Shown here piece by piece: positions 1-6,074 of a stretch of 6,074 bases of DNA (position 1 is its first letter; each line of letters begins with the position of its first letter). The notes beneath the pieces are model-generated. The model had not been told where the DNA came from. It saw only the letters and a list, made by a program, of their open reading frames with translations, and made no database searches. The position numbers and the translations under genes were made by a program. The DNA comes from an uncultured Chloroflexota bacterium (GTDB taxonomy: Bacteria > Chloroflexota > Limnocylindria > Limnocylindrales > CSP1-4). The DNA lies in NCBI GenBank assembly GCA_903930745.1, contig CAIYZX010000129.1:1-6074 (forward strand). The letters are read 5' to 3'.

Positions 1-982
1 CCATGAAGTCGCCCTGGAACTGGCGGCCCAGCGCCACCTCCAGGAAGCCGTCCCAGGTGCCGGGCGTGCCGTAGACGAGCGGCGCCGGGATCCACGCGCC
101 GCGGAGCGGCAGCTCCAGGTAGAGCAGCGCCGTGACGCCGATGCACGCGCCCACCGCCGCAACCACCAGGCGCGGCCGCAGGAGGGTCCGGGCGTCCACC
201 GCCAGGACGTAGAGGCCCACCGCGGGCACGAGCAGCAGGGTGAGGGCGTGGTTGCCCAGCGCCACGCCGAAGAGCGCCGCCGTGCCCACGAGGAGCCGGT
301 CCGCGCGCCGCCGGATCACCGCGGCTCCGCCATCGGCACCGGCTCCGGCATCGGCAGGCCCCGCCCCGGCCGCCGCGGCTCCGGCCGCCCGGGCCCCGTC
401 ATCGGCCTTGGCCCCGGTTGCCCCGGCCACAGCCCTGCCGTCGGCCCCGGCATCGGCCCCGGTCTCGCGTGCCTCCTGCACCAGCGCGTTCCATCGGGCC
501 AGGCACAGGACGATGAGCGCGACGAGGCCCACGTGCAGCGCGTGCACATCGGCTGCAACGCCCAGGCGCCAGACGGCGGGCGTCATCGCGAACCCGGCTC
601 CGGCGGCCACGGCCACGGTGGGCGGGGCGTCCAGCCGGCGCAGGAGCAGCGTCACCACGCCCGCGGCCATCGCCACCAGCAGCGCGGAGAACAGGTTCAG
701 GCGTAGCGCCGGATCGCCGAACGGCGTCAGCACCACGGACGCGACGAAGCCCAGCAGCGTGTACGAGGGGAACCCGGTGGGGTGCATCGTGCCCAGGACC
801 ACCGGGACGGCCTGTGCCTCCGCGGTGTCCCACGCGGAGACCACCGGCAGCAGCGTGGAGCGGTAGACCGCGAACGCCAGCCCGAACGAGCCGATCGAGA
901 GGAGGCCGTCGTACCCCAGGCGGTCGGCGGCGCCCGCGACCCAGGACCGCAGGCGCTCGCGCGCGGAGGGGCTACCAGGCAA
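1..982 (-). CDS. DUF2723 (TMEM260-like) membrane glycosyltransferase, 3' end beyond window
   Basis: The visible part is 327 residues, reading off the left edge. A short basic N-terminus is followed by a membrane segment (about residues 26-46). Then comes the family signature: D52-T-A-E55 (the DSGE-like motif), H67-P-T-G-F-P-S-Y74 and R94-L-N-L-F-S99, with further hydrophobic segments behind. Y304-G-T-P-G-T-W-D near the edge matches the W/Y-G-[DN]-P stretch of DUF2723. The family's eukaryotic member TMEM260 is a protein O-mannosyltransferase; bacterial members are mostly uncharacterised, so donor and acceptor are not known. Residues 172-222 are an Ala/Gly/Asp low-complexity segment, probably a cytoplasmic loop expansion. 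The start is TTG at 982. An in-frame TGA lies at 1000-998 and no ATG or GTG occurs before the D-x-x-E motif, so TTG is the only usual start that keeps the first helix. It overlaps the end of the upstream gene by 11 bp, which suggests one operon and coupled translation. Family call strong, start fairly sure, function inferred. Confidence 0.86.
   Translation of the reverse strand, partial: MPGSPSARERLRSWVAGAADRLGYDGLLSIGSFGLAFAVYRSTLLPVVSAWDTAEAQAVPVVLGTMHPTGFPSYTLLGFVASVVLTPFGDPALRLNLFSALLVAMAAGVVTLLLRRLDAPPTVAVAAGAGFAMTPAVWRLGVAADVHALHVGLVALIVLCLARWNALVQEARETGADAGADGRAVAGATGAKADDGARAAGAAAAGAGPADAGAGADGGAAVIRRRADRLLVGTAALFGVALGNHALTLLLVPAVGLYVLAVDARTLLRPRLVVAAVGACIGVTALLYLELPLRGAWIPAPLVYGTPGTWDGFLEVALGRQFQGDFM
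317..469 (-). repeat. Low-complexity Ala/Gly/Asp segment within the DUF2723 gene
   Basis: It encodes residues 172-222 and is built from degenerate GCC-GAT-GCC-GGG-type units; on the plus strand CGGCATCGGC recurs at 346-355 and 448-457. The segment falls between two hydrophobic stretches, so it is a soluble loop, and it ends at a basic I-R-R-R-A-D-R patch that favours the cytoplasmic side. Confidence 0.75.
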
Positions 983-2519
983 GGAGCCCGCCCCAGATCA
1001 CGCCCCAGAGGTTGACCAGCGCGCCCGCCACCACCAGCGCCCAGGCCGTGAGGCGCGGTCGCCCGCCGGCGCCTGCGGCGCCCAGCGCCACCATCGGCAG
1101 CAGGAACGGCAGGAAGTCCAGCGAGAACCGGTAGCCCCATTGCACCCAGCCCTGCGAGAAGTGCATCAGGTTGAAGAGGCCCACGATGCCCACCGCGGCG
1201 AACGTCCCGAGGGCCACCCGCGACGACAGGCGCTGGCGGAATGCGAAGAGCGCGAGGAGCAGGCCCGGGGCGGAGACCAGGATGCTGGTGCCGATGTCCA
1301 GCGGGATCGCGAGCGGGCACTCCGTGTTGAAGAGCGAGCGCGTGGCGCCCGGCTCGGTGCACAGGAGGTGCGGCGCGGAGAAGCCCAGCGTGTCCGGGGC
1401 CACGTCCGGCGCGATGGCCGGCAGGGCGCCGAACAGGATCTTGAGGTTCTGCGGCACGTACCGCGGGTCCTCCACGGACCACGCCGGGTTGTAGCCCAGC
1501 GTGGGGTAGCCGTAGGCCTCCAGCCGGTACTGGTAGTCGTAGCCCGGGTGCAGGAGCTCGCCCGTGGTGGCGTACGTGTAGCCCAGCAGGGCGGCCATCG
1601 GCAGGAAGCCGCCGATGGCGGCCGAGACGAGCCGGCGCCGCCAGGAGCCGCCCCCGCCCACCATGATGAACCAGGGGGCCGCGAAGACCAGCGGCAGGCG
1701 CGCCGTGGCGGCGACGCCCAGGAGGAACCCGGCGAGGATCTGCGAGCGATCCGGCGGCCAGGTGGTGGCCCAGAGGCGGCGCGCCCGGCCCAGCGGTCCG
1801 CCCGCACGGGCTTCGGCATCGGCCTCCGCCTCCTCGTCCTCGGACCACGGGTCCTGGTCCGCGGCCAGGTCGTCATGGCGGAGCGTCACGCCCACCGCGA
1901 GCAGCGCCACGTTCACGGCCACGAGGTGCGCGAGGTACCAGGTGCTGCCCACCACGGACGCCCACCACCAGACGGTGCCGGTGGCGAACAGGACCGTGAC
2001 CATCGCGCGCACGCGCAGCTGCAGCCGCAGGCCGCCCAGCATCCAGAACATGAGGCCCACGCCCAGTCCGCCCAGGCAGAGGGCGATCGCCTCCTGGTCC
2101 GTGGCGAAGCCCCAGAGCGCCACGAACGGCAGCAGCACGAGTGCCGGCAGCGGCGGGAACGGCAGGAGCACCTGGCCCGTGGGGCTGCCGCCGGCGTCCG
2201 TGAGCGGGTAGACGTCCTGCAGGTAGTCGTTCACGGGCTGCCAGGAGGTCCCCTGGTCCGGCCCGATGGGATACGGGAACGAGACCCGCCCGTGCAGGTA
2301 CGCGTCCGCCTGCCAGACGAAATGGTTGTAGACGTTCCAGTGCTCTGGATTGCAGGCGGCGTAGATCGCCAGCGCGGTGAGCGCGAGGACCAGGCCCACC
2401 ACCCAGGCGAGGGGGGACCTGCGGGCCGGGGTGGACACCCCGGGTGCTGTGGACGGGACGGACTCTGCGGACTCGGGGGAGTCGGCAGACCCCTCGGCTA
2501 TACTCGGCTGCACCTTCAC
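972..2519 (-). CDS. Polytopic membrane protein, putative GT-C glycosyltransferase
   Basis: This is a complete 515-residue protein. A Ser/Pro/Glu-rich cytoplasmic tail (residues 1-35) precedes a first membrane helix (about 36-55). A first outer loop follows, containing Y64-N-H-F and Q70-A-D72-A-Y-L-H-G77, then N97-D-Y, a Pro-rich LLPFPPLPALVLLP helix start, and further helices to the end. Near the C-terminus Q460-W-G-Y-R-F-S-L-D-F-L-P471 resembles the closing helix-loop motif of bacterial GT-C-like membrane proteins. An acidic sugar-transferase-like residue (D72) in the first outer loop fits the GT-C layout, but I cannot name a specific family. Residues 216-248 form an acidic Glu/Asp/Ala loop. 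The chosen start is GTG 2519. No in-frame start precedes it before the divergent gene, and no convincing ribosome binding site is visible; GTG 2513 is an alternative. The gene leads a coupled pair with the DUF2723 gene and is divergent from the large fusion gene, with 21 bp between the starts. Reality of the gene is near certain; enzymatic role is inferred. Confidence 0.85.
   Translation of the reverse strand: MKVQPSIAEGSADSPESAESVPSTAPGVSTPARRSPLAWVVGLVLALTALAIYAACNPEHWNVYNHFVWQADAYLHGRVSFPYPIGPDQGTSWQPVNDYLQDVYPLTDAGGSPTGQVLLPFPPLPALVLLPFVALWGFATDQEAIALCLGGLGVGLMFWMLGGLRLQLRVRAMVTVLFATGTVWWWASVVGSTWYLAHLVAVNVALLAVGVTLRHDDLAADQDPWSEDEEAEADAEARAGGPLGRARRLWATTWPPDRSQILAGFLLGVAATARLPLVFAAPWFIMVGGGGSWRRRLVSAAIGGFLPMAALLGYTYATTGELLHPGYDYQYRLEAYGYPTLGYNPAWSVEDPRYVPQNLKILFGALPAIAPDVAPDTLGFSAPHLLCTEPGATRSLFNTECPLAIPLDIGTSILVSAPGLLLALFAFRQRLSSRVALGTFAAVGIVGLFNLMHFSQGWVQWGYRFSLDFLPFLLPMVALGAAGAGGRPRLTAWALVVAGALVNLWGVIWGGLLAW
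1776..1874 (-). repeat. Acidic low-complexity loop in the 515-residue membrane protein
   Basis: Residues 216-248 begin D-D-L-A-A-D and continue with an E/D/A run (S226-E-D-E-E-A-E-A-D-A-E-A237), closing with a basic R-A-R-R patch. It lies between membrane helices. It contains the 13-bp word GAGGCCGATGCCG (minus strand, 1826-1814), also present in the linker of the divergent fusion gene. Confidence 0.7.
2470..2483. promoter_or_regulatory. Short inverted repeat upstream of the -10 element
   Basis: GACTC-GGGG-GAGTC has 5-bp arms with a 4-bp spacer and occupies the place where a -35 box for the TATACT element would be. A partial direct repeat, CGGACTC, occurs at 2459-2465 and 2468-2474. The region also codes for a Ser/Glu-rich tail on the other strand, so chance from repeated Ser and Glu codons is possible. 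Confidence 0.25.
2499..2504 (+). promoter_or_regulatory. Probable -10 element for the fusion gene
   Basis: TATACT is a strong match to the bacterial housekeeping -10 hexamer and is the only AT-rich hexamer nearby in very GC-rich DNA. Transcription would start near 2511, giving a leader of about 30 bases with the ribosome binding site in it. No -35 match is seen 16-18 bases upstream. The element lies inside codons 5-7 of the divergent gene. Confidence 0.5.
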
Positions 2520-2529
2520 ACACTGCGTC

Positions 2530-2535
2530 AGGGGG
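2530..2535 (+). promoter_or_regulatory. Ribosome binding site deciding the GTG start at 2541
   Basis: AGGGGG lies five bases before GTG 2541. The later in-frame ATGs at 2580 and 2583 have only a weak CCGGGA upstream, so the GTG is preferred. Confidence 0.6.
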
Positions 2536-2540
2536 TTCCC

Positions 2541-5500
2541 GTGACCGAACCTGGTTCGGGTCTGCCCAGCCGGGACTCCATGATGGACGACACCCCCCGG
2601 CGAGGCATCGGCCGCGACATCATCGCCGTCCTTGCGGCCGGCCTGGTCTTCCGCCTGATTCTGGCATATGGCATCCCCGGACTTCGCGGCTCCGGGTTTG
2701 ACACGGACCTCAACCTCTTCCGGTACTGGGCGGACACCCTCGCCAAGTTCGGTCCGTGGGGCTTCTACGCCAACGCCTCGTACGCGGACTACACGCCGGG
2801 ATACCTCTACGCCCTGTGGCCCGTGGGCCTGCTCGGCCAGGCGCTGGGCGGCGTGGGCGACCTCATCAAGATCCCCGCCATCCTCACGGACACGGCGCTC
2901 GCGTGGCTCGTCTACTCGATGGCCATGGAGCTGGGCGTCAGCCACCGGCGCGCCCTCACGGCCGCCGCGGTGATCGTGGTCAACCCGGTCACCTGGTTCG
3001 ACTCCGTGATCTGGGGCCAGGTGGACAGCTACGGCACGGTCTTCCTGCTCCTGGCCGTCCGCGAGCTCTGGCGCGGCCGCCACGAGCGCTCCGCGATCCT
3101 CGCCGTCTTCGCCGCCCTGGTGAAGCCGCAGCTGGCGATCCTCGTGCCCATCGTGGCCCTGGTGGTCATCCGCCGCGCCTTCTGGCCGGAGGGCGCCTGG
3201 GGCGACGAGGGTGCGCCCACGGTCGGCCGGACCCGGCTGGAGGAGCGGCTGACCGGGAGAATCTCCGTCCTCTCCACGGCGCTCGCGGGCTTCCTCACCG
3301 GCGTGCTCGTCTGCCTGCCGTTCAACCTCACCGTGATCCACCTCCAGGCGGAGGCGCCCTACGTGGGCTCCACGCTGCTCAAGCTGGTGCTGACCACCGC
3401 GGGCGTCTACCCGTACCTCACGGTCAACGCCTACAACATGTGGGCGCTCTTCCCGGTGGACGGGGCCAGCACCGCGTCTGCCGGCACCTGGTTCTACGAC
3501 TCCCCGGCGAAGGACGCGCAGGTCTGGGGGATGATCGGGCCGTTCACCGCGGCCACCTTCGGCGCCATCCTGCTGCTCTCCATCGCCGCGATCGCCGCCA
3601 TCCGCGTGGCGCGCCGCCCGGACCGCCTCACGATCCTCGTGGGCACCGCGGTCATCGCCTTCGCCTTCTTCGCCGCCCCCACGCGCGTGCACGAGCGCTA
3701 TCTCTTCCCGTTCTTCGGGCTCACGGCGCTGCTCGTGGCCGCCTCGTGGCGCTGGCGCTGGGCGTACATGGCCGCCTCGCTGGCGACGTTCCTGAACATG
3801 TACGTGGTCCTCACCACGCTGTACGGGGACATGAACCCCCACGTGTCGGACTGGCTGGGCATCGGGCCGTGGATCCGCTCCTGGTTCGGCGTCTTCGTGG
3901 TGGCGGTGCTCCACACCGGAGCCTTCGCCTGGGTCGTGGCCCAGCTGCGGCCCGCCGCCATGCGCCGCCTCTCCGTGGAGATGACGCTGGCCGGGGTCGA
4001 CGCCGAAGCCGAGCCCGTGCTTCCGCGCCTTGACCACGGCGACCTGGCGGCCGATCCGCCGGTGCCCTGGCCCGCCGACGACGAGGCCGATGACGAGGCC
4101 GATGCCGCCGCCGGGGCGGCCGATGACGGGCCGCGGGCCGCGGCCGCAGCCGCCGGGGCCCCGTCCCGGAGCGCCGCGCTCTCCACTGCCCGCCGCGTCT
4201 CCGCCGCGCCGCCCGCTCCGCTGCACGGGGGCTCCCGCGACCGCGACCGCCGCCTCGTGCCCGCCTGGTACGACCGCATCGGCTGGGGCGAGACCGGTCC
4301 CGTGGACTGGATCCGCGCCCGCTTTGCCGAGACCCCCATCCGCCCGGACCGCTCCGCCGTCCTCCGCCACGAGGGCCGCGGCCGCTGGGACCGCCTGGAC
4401 GCGTTCCTGCTCGTGGTCCTCGTCCTGGCGTCGCTCTTCCTGCGCGGCTACCGCCTGGCGGAGCCCGCGCGGATGCACTTCGACGAGGTCTACCACGCCC
4501 GCACCGCCACGGAGTTCCTCCAGGACTGGCGCTACGGGATCAGCCACGACATCTACGAGTGGACCCACCCGCACCTCGCCAAGTACGTGATGGCGGGCGG
4601 CATCGTGGCCTTCGCGGGCCACGACGTCGCCTCGTCCAGCGACCTGGGCGTCCCGGTCCGCGATGCCCTGGTGGAGCCCCGGCGCGAGGACCCGGTGGGC
4701 GAGCTTGCGCGGGCCGGCGACCGCCTCTGGGTGGCCACGGGCACGGAGCTGCGCGCCTATGACCTGGAGTCCCGCAAGCTGCTGGTGACCTGGCCCCTGC
4801 CCGGTGCCGCGGTCCTCGCCTACGACGACACGTCCAACACGCTGCTGATCGGCACGGACGGCGGCGGGATCCTCACGCTGGACGCGTCCGCACTGGACGT
4901 GGACCGGACCGCCCCCGTGGCCGAGCCAGTTCCGCTGGTGACGCTGGAGTCCCCCGCCCGTGCCCTGGCGCCGTACTCGGACGCGCAGCACATCGCCGTG
5001 CTGCTGGACGGCGGCGTGGTGGTGAGCGTGGACGCGTCGAGCGGCGCCGAGACGGGCCGGACCACCGTGGACGGCGCGACGGGCATCCTGCCGATCGGCG
5101 AGATGGACGGCGTCATCGCCACGCTGGCGGACGTCACGGATCCCGCGGCCGAAGCGGAGGACCTGGCGGGCCTCCTGGGCGGTGACCCGGCGGTCTACGA
5201 GCAGGCCCTGGCGCAGCAGGACGTGGACAGCGTCACGCTGGACGCCTCGCTGGCCGGCGAGAACCGCACGGCGCTCCAGGCGGAGATCGACGCCGGCAAC
5301 CTGCCCGGCATCGCCATCGGCCCGGTGCCCTCGCTCGCGGTCGCGGGCGCAGCCGGCGTCACCTTCCTCTCCACGGCGGCCGCGGTCACCAACGAGGTGG
5401 CGTTGGACGGGCCGGCCATCGGCCTCGCCCATGTCTCCGGCGTGGAGGAGGGCACCCAGCTCTACACCGGCACCACGTCTCCCGAGGGGACCCCGCAGAT

Positions 5501-6074
5501 CGCGGTCATCACCGTCTCCGGCGACAACGCCAAGGACGGCCCGGACATCGCGAAGACGTTCGAGACCCCGGGCCAGGTCACCCGCCTCGTCTTCGACCCC
5601 GCGGCGGAGCTGGTGGAGGCGCTGGGCACCGCGCCGGACGGCAGCGGCCAGACGGTCTACGTCATCGAGCCCCACGGCAAGGCGGTCTTCGCGGACCACC
5701 GGCTGCCGGACGCCCCGGTGGCACTCGCGCTGGACCACAACGAGGACTACCCGTCCACCAGCCGCGGCGAGCTCCTCGCCCTCTCCTCCGGCGGCACCGT
5801 GTCCGCCCTGGACGTGGGCCACTACCCCTTCGCCTGGCGGCTGCCCGGCGTCATCTTCGGCGCCCTCACCGCGGGCGTTCTCTTCCTGCTTGGCCGGCTG
5901 CTGTTCAAGCGCCGCGCCGTGGGCGTCGCCGTGGGCCTGTTCGTGCTCCTGGACGGGATGTTCTTCGTCCAGAGCCGGATCGCGATGAACGACGTCTACG
6001 TGGGCTTCTTCATCCTCGCCGCGTACCTCGTCTTCGCCTGGCTCTGGCTGGACCCGCCGCGCTCCCGCTGGGCG
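2541..6074 (+). CDS. Fusion of Gpi18/GT87-like mannosyltransferase and GT39 PMT with inserted propeller-like domain; 3' end beyond window
   Basis: One open frame gives 1178 residues and runs off the right edge. Domain 1 (about 24-474) is a GT-C enzyme like the Gpi18-related/GT87 mannosyltransferases. It has F53-D-T-D56 after the first helix, D83-Y-T-P-G-Y88, W158-G-Q-V-D-S163, K195-P-Q, N296-A-Y-N-M-W301 and R382-V-H-E-R-Y387. A disordered acidic and Ala-rich linker covers about 475-615. Domain 2 is a PMT (dolichyl/polyprenyl-phosphate-mannose protein mannosyltransferase). It has a helix at 619-640, the catalytic-type H646-F-D-E649, then E673-W-T-H-P-H-L-A-K681. After a roughly 400-residue insert (695-1093) it resumes with P1096-F-A-W-R-L-P-G, a second helix, and D1138-G-M-F-F-V-Q-S-R1146 followed by M1149-N-D. 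PMTs move mannose from a lipid phosphate to Ser/Thr of exported proteins. The start GTG 2541 has AGGGGG five bases upstream; ATG 2580 or 2583 are alternatives with poorer sites. Only one Cys was seen in the whole reading. Domain calls strong; substrates unknown. Confidence 0.9.
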   Translation, partial: MTEPGSGLPSRDSMMDDTPRRGIGRDIIAVLAAGLVFRLILAYGIPGLRGSGFDTDLNLFRYWADTLAKFGPWGFYANASYADYTPGYLYALWPVGLLGQALGGVGDLIKIPAILTDTALAWLVYSMAMELGVSHRRALTAAAVIVVNPVTWFDSVIWGQVDSYGTVFLLLAVRELWRGRHERSAILAVFAALVKPQLAILVPIVALVVIRRAFWPEGAWGDEGAPTVGRTRLEERLTGRISVLSTALAGFLTGVLVCLPFNLTVIHLQAEAPYVGSTLLKLVLTTAGVYPYLTVNAYNMWALFPVDGASTASAGTWFYDSPAKDAQVWGMIGPFTAATFGAILLLSIAAIAAIRVARRPDRLTILVGTAVIAFAFFAAPTRVHERYLFPFFGLTALLVAASWRWRWAYMAASLATFLNMYVVLTTLYGDMNPHVSDWLGIGPWIRSWFGVFVVAVLHTGAFAWVVAQLRPAAMRRLSVEMTLAGVDAEAEPVLPRLDHGDLAADPPVPWPADDEADDEADAAAGAADDGPRAAAAAAGAPSRSAALSTARRVSAAPPAPLHGGSRDRDRRLVPAWYDRIGWGETGPVDWIRARFAETPIRPDRSAVLRHEGRGRWDRLDAFLLVVLVLASLFLRGYRLAEPARMHFDEVYHARTATEFLQDWRYGISHDIYEWTHPHLAKYVMAGGIVAFAGHDVASSSDLGVPVRDALVEPRREDPVGELARAGDRLWVATGTELRAYDLESRKLLVTWPLPGAAVLAYDDTSNTLLIGTDGGGILTLDASALDVDRTAPVAEPVPLVTLESPARALAPYSDAQHIAVLLDGGVVVSVDASSGAETGRTTVDGATGILPIGEMDGVIATLADVTDPAAEAEDLAGLLGGDPAVYEQALAQQDVDSVTLDASLAGENRTALQAEIDAGNLPGIAIGPVPSLAVAGAAGVTFLSTAAAVTNEVALDGPAIGLAHVSGVEEGTQLYTGTTSPEGTPQIAVITVSGDNAKDGPDIAKTFETPGQVTRLVFDPAAELVEALGTAPDGSGQTVYVIEPHGKAVFADHRLPDAPVALALDHNEDYPSTSRGELLALSSGGTVSALDVGHYPFAWRLPGVIFGALTAGVLFLLGRLLFKRRAVGVAVGLFVLLDGMFFVQSRIAMNDVYVGFFILAAYLVFAWLWLDPPRSRWA
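2545..2559. promoter_or_regulatory. Perfect 15-bp inverted repeat, possible operator
   Basis: CCGAACC-T-GGTTCGG has two 7-bp arms around a single central base. It lies just after the start of the fusion gene and 26-40 bases upstream of the divergent GTG at 2519, where the -35 region of that gene's promoter would fall. A dimeric regulator bound here could act on both genes. No regulator is encoded in the window. Confidence 0.4.
3963..4394 (+). repeat. Low-complexity linker joining the two glycosyltransferase domains
   Basis: About residues 475-618 of the fusion. The segment is Ala/Asp/Glu/Pro/Arg rich, with D-D-E-A-D-D-E-A-D, a run of six Ala near 534-541, and a basic stretch before the PMT helix. 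The frame stays open with no stop, so the two enzymes are translated as one chain. The first domain ends on a membrane helix and the second begins on one; the linker is probably cytoplasmic. Confidence 0.75.
4080..4103 (+). repeat. Tandem 12-bp direct repeat, two copies
   Basis: GACGAGGCCGAT occurs at 4080-4091 and again, exactly, at 4092-4103. Each copy encodes Asp-Glu-Ala-Asp within the acidic linker. The perfect identity points to a recent slippage duplication. Confidence 0.85.
4623..5819 (+). other. Beta-propeller-like domain inserted in the PMT first outer loop
   Basis: Residues 695-1093 of the fusion protein have no membrane helix and no Cys. They show recurring short beta-strand pairs with Gly/Asp turns: L729-W-V-A-T-G, L768-L-I-G-T-D-G-G-G, I818-A-V-L-L-D-G-G followed by VVVSVDA, Q986-I-A-V-I-T-V-S-G-D, T1038-V-Y-V-I-E-P-H-G and E1077-L-L-A-L-S-S-G-G followed by TVSALDV. 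The period of roughly 40-60 residues and the 'LxVxTxxGxLxxLD' style are typical of PQQ/WD-type propeller blades; I estimate six or seven. Ordinary PMTs have only about 10-20 residues between the HP-x-L-x-K motif and the P-F-x-W-R helix, so the insert is extra. By PMT topology it would lie outside the cytoplasmic membrane beside the active-site loop. A role in binding acceptor protein or glycan is inference. Confidence 0.65.
5130..5312 (+). other. Probable helical excursion inside the propeller-like domain
   Basis: Residues 864-924 differ from the strand-rich sequence around them. They are rich in Ala, Glu, Gln, Leu and Asp, with helix-like stretches such as A-E-A-E-D-L-A-G-L-L and Y-E-Q-A-L-A-Q-Q, and T-A-L-Q-A-E-I-D. 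This looks like a helical or coiled insertion between two blades. The prediction is by eye only. Confidence 0.4.

Noticed and set aside
240..866. Plus-strand open frames opposite the DUF2723 gene.
   Set aside because: The Ala/Ser/Pro/Arg composition reflects reverse reading of the low-complexity and membrane segments; the minus-strand reading has family motifs and the plus reading has none.
2535..2540. GGGAAC on the minus strand as an ECF sigma -35 element for the 515-residue gene.
   Set aside because: No matching -10 (CGTT-like) element follows at the usual spacing.
2547..2557. GAAC-CTG-GTTC as a LexA/SOS box.
   Set aside because: The Gram-positive SOS box needs four bases between GAAC and GTTC. 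Here there are three, and neither flanking gene is a DNA-repair gene.
2756..4033. A 425-codon plus-strand frame inside the first enzyme domain.
   Set aside because: It is out of frame with a coding sequence carrying clear GT-C motifs, and its own product is an Arg/Gly/Pro/His-rich sequence with no recognisable domain.
4257..4310. A separate PMT gene starting at an internal GTG in the linker.
   Set aside because: There is no stop codon between the two domains and no ribosome binding site before the GTG, so a single fused chain is the simpler reading.
2520..5822. The minus-strand frame of the 515-residue gene stays open far upstream, antisense to the fusion gene.
   Set aside because: Its translation is rich in Arg, Gly, His and Val with no membrane helices or motifs. 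It mirrors the G/C-rich third positions of the real plus-strand gene, a normal artefact of high-GC DNA.

Overview
The window is about 70% G+C by eye, with G or C at nearly every third codon position. It uses GTG and TTG starts and is packed with genes. This fits a high-GC actinobacterium or a high-GC Chloroflexota lineage; the sequence alone does not decide between them. No RNA gene, mobile element or CRISPR array was seen. The only intergenic DNA is 21 bp, between two divergent genes.

Left half, minus strand: positions 2519 to 972 encode a 515-residue polytopic membrane protein of glycosyltransferase type (GT-C-like). It overlaps by 11 bp the start of a second gene (982 to the left edge, 3' end missing). 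That second gene encodes a DUF2723 protein, the family of the eukaryotic O-mannosyltransferase TMEM260. The two look like a translationally coupled pair.

Right half, plus strand: one uninterrupted frame runs from a GTG at 2541 to the right edge (1178 residues, 3' end missing). It holds three parts. First is a complete GT-C domain resembling the Gpi18-related/GT87 mannosyltransferases. Next is an acidic, Ala-rich linker of about 130 residues. Last is the start of a GT39 protein O-mannosyltransferase (PMT). The PMT is split: about 400 residues of beta-propeller-like sequence sit between its DE/HP catalytic loop and its second membrane helix.

The divergent centre (about 2460-2560) has a TATACT -10 element inside the first codons of the minus-strand gene, a good ribosome binding site for the GTG at 2541, and two inverted repeats that could be operators.

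Taken together this is a compact locus of three or four GT-C-type membrane enzymes. They would transfer sugars from lipid-phosphate carriers outside the membrane, probably to proteins or surface polymers. That role is inferred from family resemblance. The most unusual element is the double-enzyme fusion with the inserted propeller-like domain.
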